A stretch of DNA of 33,552 bases from Gordonia desulfuricans NBRC 100010 (GTDB taxonomy: Bacteria > Actinomycetota > Actinomycetes > Mycobacteriales > Mycobacteriaceae): contig NZ_BCNF01000013.1 in NCBI RefSeq assembly GCF_001485495.1, positions 1-33,552 of the forward strand, given 5' to 3'. How positions within the stretch are numbered: the stretch's first letter is position 1; each line of letters opens with the position of its first letter. This document shows positions 27,881-33,552 of this stretch, in pieces. A program made the position numbers and the translations under genes. Under the pieces are notes generated by a model. That model was not told the origin of the DNA. It saw nothing but the letters and a program-made list of their open reading frames with translations, and ran no database searches.

Positions 27881-27886
27881 TAGGCT
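27881..27886 (+). promoter_or_regulatory. Predicted -10 element, leaderless pepE mRNA
   Basis: TAGGCT, 7 nt before ATG 27894; the same hexamer and spacing occur at dop and the thioesterase. Confidence 0.55.
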
Positions 27887-27893
27887 GCCCTGC

Positions 27894-29012
27894 ATGACCA
27901 CCGCCCCCCGTTTCGGTTCGGATGTCTACGGCACGCGCCTGGCCCGCGCCGCCCAGCTCACCGCCGACGCCGGTCTCGACGCGCTGATCGTCTCGCCGGG
28001 ACCGGATCTGCGGTATCTGGTGGGATCGCGCGCGGACACCTTCGAACGGCTCACCGCACTGGTGGTTCCCGCCGCCGGTGCACCACGGCTCGTCGTGGCC
28101 CGGTTGGAGGTGCCGTCGCTGGCCGAGTCCGCGGTGCTCGACCTCGGTCTCGAGGTGGACGACTGGGTCGACGGCCAGGACGCACACGCCATCGCCCTCG
28201 GTGCCCTCGCCGCGGGTTCGGCCGTCGCGGTGTCCGAGGCGATGCCCGCCCTGCATGTGATCCCCTTCGCCGAGAAGGTGGGCGCTACACCGCAATTGGC
28301 GACGCCGGTGCTGCGGGAGCTGCGCATGGTCAAGGACGACGCCGAGATCGAGGCACTACGTACCGCCGGAGCTGCGATCGACCGTGTCCATGCGCGGATG
28401 GGGGAGTTCCTGCGCCCCGGACGCACCGAGCGTGAGGTGGCCGCCGACATCGCCGCCGCGATCGTCGACGAGGGCCACACCGGCGCCGAGTTCGTGATCG
28501 TCGGTTCGGGCCCCAACGGTGCCGACCCGCACCACGAGTTCTCCGATCGGATCATCGAGGGCACCGACATCGTGGTGATCGACATCGGCGGACCGGTGGA
28601 ACCCGGCTACAACTCGGACTCCACCCGGACCTACTGCTTCGCCGAACCGCCCGCCGAGGTCGCCGACGCCTATGCGGCACTCCAGCATGCCCAGTCCCTG
28701 GCCATGGCCGCGGTCCGACCGGGGGTCACCGCCGAGTCGATCGACGCGGCCGCCCGTGATGCGCTGCGGGAACAGGGCCTGGCCGAGGTGTTCATCCACC
28801 GCACCGGCCACGGGATCGGGTTGTCGGTGCACGAGGAGCCCTACATCGTCGAGGGCAACGATCTCGTGCTGCGACCCGGGATGGCCTTCAGTGTGGAACC
28901 GGGCGTGTACTTCTCGGGCCGCTGGGGCGCCCGGATCGAAGACATCGTGGTGGTCACCGACGACGGTGGCGAGCCGCTCAACACCCGGCCGCACGACCTC
29001 GTGGTCCTGTAG
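27894..29012 (+). CDS. pepE: Xaa-Pro dipeptidase/aminopeptidase, M24 family
   Basis: A metallopeptidase of 372 residues that cleaves X-Pro bonds in the cytoplasm. The N-terminal creatinase-like domain (about 1-135) precedes the pita-bread catalytic domain. All five dinuclear metal ligands are seen: Asp230 (VIDIGG), Asp242 (SDSTRT), His306 (TGHGIG), Glu335 (SVEPGVY) and Glu349 (RIEDIV). Spacing between the two Asp is one residue longer than in E. coli PepP or PepQ as I recall them. Length and neighbours match Rv2089c (pepE, 375 residues). The symbol follows mycobacterial usage; it is not the unrelated Asp-dipeptidase PepE of enterobacteria. Confidence 0.94.
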   Translation: MTTAPRFGSDVYGTRLARAAQLTADAGLDALIVSPGPDLRYLVGSRADTFERLTALVVPAAGAPRLVVARLEVPSLAESAVLDLGLEVDDWVDGQDAHAIALGALAAGSAVAVSEAMPALHVIPFAEKVGATPQLATPVLRELRMVKDDAEIEALRTAGAAIDRVHARMGEFLRPGRTEREVAADIAAAIVDEGHTGAEFVIVGSGPNGADPHHEFSDRIIEGTDIVVIDIGGPVEPGYNSDSTRTYCFAEPPAEVADAYAALQHAQSLAMAAVRPGVTAESIDAAARDALREQGLAEVFIHRTGHGIGLSVHEEPYIVEGNDLVLRPGMAFSVEPGVYFSGRWGARIEDIVVVTDDGGEPLNTRPHDLVVL

Positions 29013-29020
29013 GCCACCGG

Positions 29021-29048
29021 CCCGTCCGGGGCCGCGGCCCCGGACGGG
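29021..29048. terminator. Perfect 28-bp palindrome, bidirectional terminator
   Basis: CCCGTCCGGGGCC (29021-29033) is followed by GC and then its exact complement (29036-29048). As a hairpin it forms 12 bp with a 4-nt loop. It fills the space between the pepE stop and the convergent flavoprotein stop at 29049. Confidence 0.8.
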
Positions 29049-29450
29049 TCAGCCGAGCAGGGTGTGCGAGCCCATCACCCGCTCCACCTGCACCTCGATC
29101 ACCACACGCCGCGGATTGGGTTTGGGCCGGCGGTACCGGGCGGCATAGCGGCGTTCGGCGTCGGCGACCTGATCGGGTTCGCGCCGGATCGTCGCCTTGC
29201 CCTCCAGGGTCAGCCAGCGCGGGCCGTCCACATGGGTCAGGGCGGCATAGCCGCCGCGCTCGACGTTGCGCACCTTGTGGCTGCCGTCGAACGTGATCAC
29301 CCTGGCGACGGCCGCCTCGGCGTCGTAGGTGAAGCCCACCGCCACCACATGCGGAGTCCCGTCGGCGCGCAAGGTGGCCAGGCTGGCCAGGTGGTACTCG
29401 GACAGGAACTCGAGTGCGGCCGGGCCCAGATCGGCATGCGAGCGTGACAT
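29049..29450 (-). CDS. PPOX-class F420-dependent reductase (Rv2074-like)
   Basis: A small split-barrel flavin/deazaflavin-binding protein of 133 residues. It resembles M. tuberculosis Rv2074, which was first called a pyridoxamine-phosphate oxidase and later shown to be an F420-dependent biliverdin reductase. Seen: [26 protein letters not shown] (strands 1-3 of the barrel), [16 protein letters not shown] (cofactor phosphate-binding Lys/Arg segment), and [25 protein letters not shown]. The true substrate is not decided by sequence. Both its promoter and the SDR/cob promoter are squeezed into 46 nt, and its neighbour order (Rv2074, Rv2073c, cobL, cobM, cobK) equals that of M. tuberculosis. Confidence 0.88.
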   Translation of the reverse strand: MSRSHADLGPAALEFLSEYHLASLATLRADGTPHVVAVGFTYDAEAAVARVITFDGSHKVRNVERGGYAALTHVDGPRWLTLEGKATIRREPDQVADAERRYAARYRRPKPNPRRVVIEVQVERVMGSHTLLG

Positions 29451-29457
29451 GGCCCCA

Positions 29458-29463
29458 ACCCTA
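29458..29463 (-). promoter_or_regulatory. Predicted -10 element, leaderless PPOX mRNA
   Basis: TAGGGT on the reverse strand, 7 nt before ATG 29450. It lies where the -35 of the divergent SDR promoter would be. Confidence 0.5.
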
Positions 29464-29484
29464 CGGACGGTCGACGGCCGATGG

Positions 29485-29490
29485 GATACT
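29485..29490 (+). promoter_or_regulatory. Predicted -10 element of the SDR-cobLMK operon
   Basis: GATACT (close to TATACT) 6 nt before GTG 29497. It overlaps the expected -35 area of the divergent PPOX promoter. It leaves no space for a cobalamin riboswitch. Confidence 0.4.
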
Positions 29491-29496
29491 CACCCC

Positions 29497-30267
29497 GTGA
29501 CCTCGCATCGCAGCGCCCCCGGTTCCATCGTCGTGTTCGGTGGACGTAGCGAGATCGGTGTCGCACTGGCCACCCGCCTGTGCGCGGACCGGCCGGTGGT
29601 GCTGGCGGCCCGGCGTCCCGACGACCTCGCCGATCAGCAGGCGGCAGTGCTCGGCGCGGGAGCGCGCTCGGTCGCCACGGTGGCCTTCGACGCCGACGAC
29701 ACCGGTTCCCATCCCGCTCTGATCGAGCAGATCGTCGCCGAGCACGGGCCGATCGAGGCGGCCATCATCGCCTTCGGCATCCTCGGTGACCAGGTCCGCG
29801 CGGAGACCGATGTCGCCCACGCGCTGCAGATCGCACACACCGACTACCTCGCACAGATCGGCGTCCTCACGCCGCTCGCCACCGCACTGCGCACCCAGGG
29901 TTCGGGAACCCTGATCGTGTTCTCGTCGGTCGCCGGTGTTCGCGTGCGGCGCGCCAACTACGTCTACGGGTCCACCAAGGCCGGCCTCGACGGATTCGCC
30001 AGCGGTCTCGCAGATGCCCTGCACGGCACCGGGGTTCGGCTGTTGCTCGCACGTCCCGGATTCGTCGTCGGTGCGATGACCGCGGACCTGATGGCCACGG
30101 GCGTACGGCCCGCCCCGTTCTCGGTCACCGCCGATCAGGTGGCCGACGCGGTGGCACGCGCGTACCGGAAGGGACGCGGCGAGGTGTGGATCCCGGGACT
30201 GTTGCGCCCGATGTTCTTCGGCATGCGCCTGTTGCCGCGCGCGATCTGGCGGCGACTGCCCCGATGA
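29497..30267 (+). CDS. DprE2-like short-chain dehydrogenase/reductase (Rv2073c-like)
   Basis: A 256-residue classical SDR. The nucleotide-binding turn is VVFGGRSEIG (residues about 12-21), and the catalytic set is Ser143/Ser144, Tyr157 and Lys161 (YGSTK). The stretch RRANYVYGSTKAGLDGF is nearly the same as in DprE2, the reductase that completes decaprenylphospho-arabinose synthesis, so this is a paralogue of that group rather than a generic SDR. A C-terminal hydrophobic and basic segment (LLRPMFFGMRLLPRAIWRRLPR region) may touch the membrane, as in DprE2. The substrate is unknown. GTG 29497 is chosen for its -10 spacing. The stop overlaps cobL (ATGA), so it is made together with the corrin genes. 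Confidence 0.88.
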   Translation: MTSHRSAPGSIVVFGGRSEIGVALATRLCADRPVVLAARRPDDLADQQAAVLGAGARSVATVAFDADDTGSHPALIEQIVAEHGPIEAAIIAFGILGDQVRAETDVAHALQIAHTDYLAQIGVLTPLATALRTQGSGTLIVFSSVAGVRVRRANYVYGSTKAGLDGFASGLADALHGTGVRLLLARPGFVVGAMTADLMATGVRPAPFSVTADQVADAVARAYRKGRGEVWIPGLLRPMFFGMRLLPRAIWRRLPR

Positions 30268-31595
30268 GCGAGATCGATTCGACCGGAACGGAATCCGGCA
30301 CGTCGCAACCGAACTCCCCGAGCATCGTCGTCGTCGGGATCGGCGCCGACGGCTGGGACGGCCTGTCCGGTCGCGCCCGGCGCGCATTGCAGTCGGCGAC
30401 GACGATCATCGGCTCACGCCGGCAACTCGATCTCCTCGCCGACGTCCCGGCCACACGTGTGGCGTGGCGGTCACCGATGTCGGCACACCTCGCCGAGGTG
30501 ATCGGCAGTGCCCGCTCCGATGCCGTCCCGGCCGATCCCGCCCAGGGCGCCACCCGATCGGGCTCCGGAGACACGCCGATCCACATCCTGGCCAGTGGCG
30601 ACCCGATGTTCCACGGTATCGGTACCTCGTTGATCCGTGAGCTGGGTGCCGAGCACGTCACGATCATCCCCGCGGTGTCGAGTGCCGCGCTGGCCTGTGC
30701 GGCGCTGGGCTGGGATGCCGCACACACGCCGGTGGTCAGCACCGTCACCGCGCCGGTTTCGGTGATCGTCGGGGCCCTGTCGCGGGGAAACCGGTTCCTG
30801 ATCCTCAGCCGTGACGGCACCACGCCCGCGCAGATCGCCGATCTGATGACCGCCCAGGGGTTCGGTGACTCGTCGATGACGGTGCTCGAACAGCTCGGTG
30901 GGCCGGCCGAACGTCGACACTCCGCGCGCGCCGTCGCCTGGGACGAACCGCTGGTCGACCCGCTCAACATCGTCGCGGTGGACTGCGTCGGTCCGCGGCG
31001 CACACCGCTGCCGGGCCGCCCCGAGGACGCCTACGCCCACGACGGCCAGATCACCAAGTCCACCGTGCGTGCACTGACCGTCTGCGCGCTCGAACCGGCC
31101 GGTGCGCAGGTGTTGTGGGACATCGGTTCCGGGTCCGGCAGTGTCGCCGTCGAGTGGCTGCGTGCCGATGCCGACGGCCGTGCGGTGGCCTTCGAGGTGC
31201 GCACCGACCGGGCCGTCCACATCCCCGACAATGCGGACCGGTTCGGCGTCGGCGACCGGATCACGGTGCTCGGCGGTTTCCCGCAGGCCCTCACCGATTC
31301 CACGCCGCAACCCGATGCGGTGTTCATCGGTGGTGGTCTCGACACGCCGATGCTGGAGCGGGTGTGGGCCGCACTCGGTGTGGGTGGACGGCTCGTGATC
31401 AACGCGGTGACCATCGAGAACCAGACCCTGCTGACCACCTGGGCCGCTCGCCACGGCGGCATACTGCGCCGGATCGGCGTCGAGACGGCCGCCCCGCTCG
31501 GCGGTTTCACCACCTGGCGGCCCGCACTACCGATCGTGCAGTGGACCGTCGACAAGTACCCGGATGGGGGAGAGCCCACATGGCCGTCTACATGA
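30264..31595 (+). CDS. cobL: Precorrin-6Y C5,15-methyltransferase (decarboxylating)
   Basis: A fused CbiE-CbiT enzyme of 443 residues that methylates C5 and C15 and removes the C12 acetate carboxyl in aerobic cobalamin synthesis. The N-terminal half (about 15-215) is the tetrapyrrole methyltransferase fold with IVVVGIGADGWDGLSG and HILASGDPMFHGIGTSL. The C-terminal half (about 255-443) is CbiT, with DGQITKSTVRA and WDIGSGSGSVAVEWL (about 285-299) as SAM site. The N-terminal 15 residues are extra and Ser/Thr-rich. ATG 30264 overlaps the SDR stop; the end overlaps cobM by 16 nt. Confidence 0.96.
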   Translation: MSEIDSTGTESGTSQPNSPSIVVVGIGADGWDGLSGRARRALQSATTIIGSRRQLDLLADVPATRVAWRSPMSAHLAEVIGSARSDAVPADPAQGATRSGSGDTPIHILASGDPMFHGIGTSLIRELGAEHVTIIPAVSSAALACAALGWDAAHTPVVSTVTAPVSVIVGALSRGNRFLILSRDGTTPAQIADLMTAQGFGDSSMTVLEQLGGPAERRHSARAVAWDEPLVDPLNIVAVDCVGPRRTPLPGRPEDAYAHDGQITKSTVRALTVCALEPAGAQVLWDIGSGSGSVAVEWLRADADGRAVAFEVRTDRAVHIPDNADRFGVGDRITVLGGFPQALTDSTPQPDAVFIGGGLDTPMLERVWAALGVGGRLVINAVTIENQTLLTTWAARHGGILRRIGVETAAPLGGFTTWRPALPIVQWTVDKYPDGGEPTWPST

Positions 31596-32359
31596 TCGGT
31601 GCGGGACCCGGCACCGCAGACCTCCTGACCGTGCGCGCGGCGCGCATCCTGGCACGCTGCCAGACATGCGTCGTGGCCGGATCGCTGGTGCCCGACGACG
31701 TCCTCGACCTGTGTCCGCCGGGGGCGACGATCGTCGACACCGCGCGGATGCCGTTGGCCGACATCGTCGAGCACATCGTCGCCGCCGACCGTGCCGGCCA
31801 CGACGTCGCACGTCTGCATTCCGGCGACCTCTCCTTGTATTCGGCACTGACCGAACAGGTTCGGGAGTTGAAGGCGCGTGGCCTCGAGGTGCGGTCGGTA
31901 CCGGGCGTGCCGGCGTTCGCCGCTGCGGCCGCGGCCCTGGAGACCGAGCTGACGGTGCCCGGGATCGGGCAGAGCCTGCTGATCACCCGGGTCTCGACGC
32001 TGTCCACCGACATGCCGGCGGGGGAGGACCTCGCCGAACTCGCCGCCACCGGTGTCACCATGGCGCTGCACCTCGCGGCGCACCGCACCGAGCAGATCGT
32101 CGAGGCGCTCACACCGCACTACGGTGCCGACTGCCCCACCGCCACCGTCGCCTTCGCCTCCCGGCCGGAGCAGCAGACCGTGCGGTGCACACTCGCCGAG
32201 CTCCCGGAAGCGTTGGCGCGTGCCGGAATCCGCAAGACCGCCGTGATCTTCGTCGGCCGGGTCCTCGACGCCGTCGACAACCCGGACCGGCTCGACAGCT
32301 ACCTGTACTCCCAGTCGCGGATGACCAAGCTGCGCGATGACTGCCAGGCACATCCGTGA
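31580..32359 (+). CDS. cobM: Precorrin-4 C11-methyltransferase
   Basis: CobM adds the C11 methyl group of the corrin ring from SAM. The 259-residue protein has the class-III methyltransferase signatures: VYMIGAGPGTADLLTVRAAR at the N-terminus, YAGSL-like VVAGSLVP, RLHSGDLSLYSALTEQ (the GDP-type loop) and VPGVPAFAAAAAAL, followed by LHLAAHRTEQIVEAL. GGGGGAGA upstream in the cobL end serves as Shine-Dalgarno for ATG 31580. It overlaps cobL by 16 nt and cobK by 4 nt (GTGA). Confidence 0.96.
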   Translation: MAVYMIGAGPGTADLLTVRAARILARCQTCVVAGSLVPDDVLDLCPPGATIVDTARMPLADIVEHIVAADRAGHDVARLHSGDLSLYSALTEQVRELKARGLEVRSVPGVPAFAAAAAALETELTVPGIGQSLLITRVSTLSTDMPAGEDLAELAATGVTMALHLAAHRTEQIVEALTPHYGADCPTATVAFASRPEQQTVRCTLAELPEALARAGIRKTAVIFVGRVLDAVDNPDRLDSYLYSQSRMTKLRDDCQAHP

Positions 32360-33096
32360 CGGTCCTGATCCTCGGCGGGACCGGGGAGGCCCGTGCCCTC
32401 GCCCGCTCCCTCCACGAGGGCGGCGTCGAGGTGATCAGTTCCCTCGCCGGGCGGGTCGCCGACCCGCGCCTGCCCGTCGGCCCGGTCCGCATCGGCGGCT
32501 TCGGCGGGATCGGACCGATGACGGACTGGTTGCGCGGCAACGGCATCCGAGTGGTCGTGGACGCCACCCATCCGTTCGCCGCCACCATCACCGCGCATGC
32601 GGTGACCGCGTGCACTGACGCCGGCATCCCGCTCCTGCGGCTGCGCCGTCCGGCATGGGCGCCAGGGCCCGAAGACGGCTGGCAACGGGTGCCCACCTTG
32701 GCGGAGGCAGCCCGGATTCTCGGTGATGGTGCGCCGCGGCGCGTGCTGCTCACCACCGGACGACAGGACGTGGGGGAGTTCGCCGGGGTCGAGTCGGCAT
32801 GGTTCCTGATCCGCGTCGTCGACCCACCGACCGCGGCTCTCCCGCCGCACCACGAGATCCTGCGCTCCAGAGGGCCCTACCGTCTCGAGGCCGAGCGAGA
32901 GCTGCTGCGCGAGAATCGGATCGACACCCTGGTCACCAAGGACAGCGGCGGGGAACTGACCCGGCCGAAGCTCGACGCCGCCCGTGAGCTCGGTGTGCAG
33001 GTGATCATGGTGGATCGCCCGGCCGAACCGGCGGGCCTGCGCACCGTCGACGCCGTCCCCGATGCTCACACCTGGGTGATCCAGCAGCTGAGCTGA
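32356..33096 (+). CDS. cobK: Precorrin-6A reductase
   Basis: CobK reduces precorrin-6A to precorrin-6B with NADPH, the step just before CobL. The 246-residue protein has ILGGTGEARALARSLHEGG at the N-terminus, VVDATHPFA, VLLTTGRQDVGEFA, and TKDSGGELTRPKLDAARELG, all typical of the CobK/CbiJ family. GTG start overlapping cobM. It closes the four-gene unit; a non-coding repeat region follows with no recognisable terminator before it. Confidence 0.96.
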   Translation: MTVLILGGTGEARALARSLHEGGVEVISSLAGRVADPRLPVGPVRIGGFGGIGPMTDWLRGNGIRVVVDATHPFAATITAHAVTACTDAGIPLLRLRRPAWAPGPEDGWQRVPTLAEAARILGDGAPRRVLLTTGRQDVGEFAGVESAWFLIRVVDPPTAALPPHHEILRSRGPYRLEAERELLRENRIDTLVTKDSGGELTRPKLDAARELGVQVIMVDRPAEPAGLRTVDAVPDAHTWVIQQLS

Positions 33097-33116
33097 CCGA
33101 TCTCGTCAGAACGTCG

Positions 33117-33196
33117 CGGCCCAATCAGCCACTGGTGGTTGATGGTTGACTGTTCTCGGATCAATCATCAACGGGCGGTGGTTGGTTGGTGGTTGA
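33117..33196 (+). repeat. 40-bp tandem units, left part (two units)
   Basis: Units begin at 33117 and 33157 with CGGCC/CGGAT followed by CAATCA, then a GGTGGTTG-rich second half. They share the same 40-bp phase motif with the units at 33336-33455 and are separated from them by 139 bp. Confidence 0.65.
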
Positions 33197-33281
33197 GCCG
33201 TCGAGGAGCGTAGCGACGAGGCGTGTCGAAACCTCGGTGGGCCGACGTCGGCGTCGCAACCACTTCGGAGGTGGTCGCCAC
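33163..33281 (+). repeat. Dispersed-type element, copy A
   Basis: It matches copy B at a constant offset of 259 bp over 119 bp with six mismatches. It contains GGTTGAGCCGTCGAGGAGCG, TAGCGACGAG, and TCGAAACCTCGGTGGGC. This kind of sequence (GGTTGAG...TCGAAACC) recurs in Gordonia-type genomes as I remember them. A hairpin CGCCACCC/GGGTGGCG (33276-33283 with 33289-33296) follows. A diverged inverted copy of its first 45 bp ends at 33345. Confidence 0.75.
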
Positions 33282-33345
33282 CCGTCGTGGGTGGCGGAGA
33301 TTTCGACTCGGGTCCTCGCCTTTGCGGCTCGGTCCCGGCTCAATC
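33191..33345. mobile_element. Possible MITE-like element with imperfect inverted ends
   Basis: The left end 33191-33235 (from GGTTGAGCCG to TCGAAACCTC) has a diverged reverse complement at 33297-33345 (from GAGATTTCGACTCG to CCCGGCTCAATC); the outer 9 and inner 14 bases match best. It interrupts the 40-bp array. No transposase and no clear target duplication is seen, so mobility is only suggested. Confidence 0.35.
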
Positions 33346-33455
33346 ATCAACGGGTAGTTTGTGGTTGACTATTCCCGGCTCAATCACATACGGGTAGTAG
33401 TTGGTTGATTATTTTCGGCTGAATCATGAACGGGTGGTGGTTGGTTGGTGGTTGA
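33336..33455 (+). repeat. 40-bp tandem units, right part (three units)
   Basis: Units start exactly at 33336, 33376 and 33416 with CGGCTCAATCA (CGGCTGAATCA in the third), then ACGGGTAGT/ACGGGTGGT and GGTTGATTATTT-like spacing sequence. The last unit runs into copy B of the dispersed element. Confidence 0.75.
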
Positions 33456-33552
33456 GCCGTCGAGGAGCGTAGCGACGAGACGTGTCGAAACCTCGGTGGG
33501 CCGACGTCGGCGACGCAACCATTTCGGAGGTGGTCACCCCGCAGCGTGGGTG
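33422..33552 (+). repeat. Dispersed-type element, copy B (cut by window end)
   Basis: Near-identical to copy A (113 of 119 positions by eye up to 33540). It continues past the alignment into CACCC...GGGTG, so the hairpin end is likely present too. Same orientation as copy A. Confidence 0.75.

Larger units (their letters stand above)
33097..33552. other. Gene-free region after cobK (456 nt to the window end)
   Basis: I see no supportable gene here. Short open frames of about 60 codons on both strands come from the repeats. The region holds a 40-bp tandem array and two copies of a longer dispersed-type element, and it is visibly richer in T and A than the genes. Confidence 0.8.

Noticed and set aside
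29451-29496. Cobalamin riboswitch upstream of the cob operon
   Set aside because: The gap is only 46 nt and the SDR start looks leaderless; no B12-box-like sequence is seen.
33161-33368. Short open frames of about 60 codons on both strands after cobK
   Set aside because: They consist of repeat sequence, lack ribosome sites and overlap each other in several frames.
33117-33455. 40-bp array as a CRISPR
   Set aside because: There are no spacers of unique sequence between constant repeats; the whole 40-bp unit repeats with scattered changes.

Overview
The window comes from a high-GC actinobacterium of the mycolic-acid lineage (Mycobacteriales). Gordonia or a close relative is my best guess. Reasons: a complete Pup-proteasome set (mpa, dop, pup, prcB, prcA, pafA, pafB, pafC), a secreted PE-PPE-domain hydrolase, a DprE2-like reductase, frequent GTG starts, and a gene order that from memory follows the M. 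tuberculosis Rv2123-Rv2070 block in compact form. Genus is an inference from content and repeat style, not from a search.

Layout. 1-2237: end of a Gly-rich membrane protein, a HAD phosphatase, then hisE and hisG. 2280-6160: a reverse-strand acyl-CoA thioesterase, a forward secreted PE-PPE hydrolase with a long low-complexity tail, a nine-unit 21-bp repeat, and a reverse-strand RecB-family nuclease with a probable Fe-S cluster. 6274-9067: trmI and the proteasomal ATPase mpa. 9127-14339: a two-FHA ABC exporter (Rv1747-like) and, convergent to it, glycogen phosphorylase glgP; this pair separates mpa from the rest of the Pup system. 14433-21424: dop, pup-prcB-prcA, pafA, pafB-pafC. 21450-26730: tatA, tatC, the helicase helY and a DUF4333 membrane protein. 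26774-29450: a 5'-3' exonuclease (reverse), a Xaa-Pro peptidase and an F420/PPOX-type flavoprotein (reverse). 29497-33096: an SDR translationally linked to cobL-cobM-cobK. 33097-33552: non-coding, with a 40-bp tandem array interrupted by a dispersed element with imperfect inverted ends.

How the genes work together. Pup is deamidated by Dop, ligated to substrate lysines by PafA, recognised by the Mpa coiled coil and threaded into the PrcAB core; PafBC is the linked DNA-damage transcription regulator. TatA/TatC form the twin-arginine export path. CobL, CobM and CobK are consecutive or near-consecutive steps of aerobic corrin-ring synthesis.

Two patterns stand out. First, at nine genes a TANNNT -10 hexamer lies 6-8 nt before the start codon (a weaker tenth case at the SDR), the arrangement expected of leaderless mRNAs; it covers dop, pafA, pafB, glgP, the FHA-ABC gene, the thioesterase, the RecB nuclease, pepE and the PPOX gene. 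Second, the frame of the PE-PPE hydrolase stays open for 99 codons after its TGA and there encodes nine heptads resembling the existing Ser/Thr/Gly/Pro tail. No rRNA, tRNA, CRISPR array, prophage or complete insertion sequence was seen.
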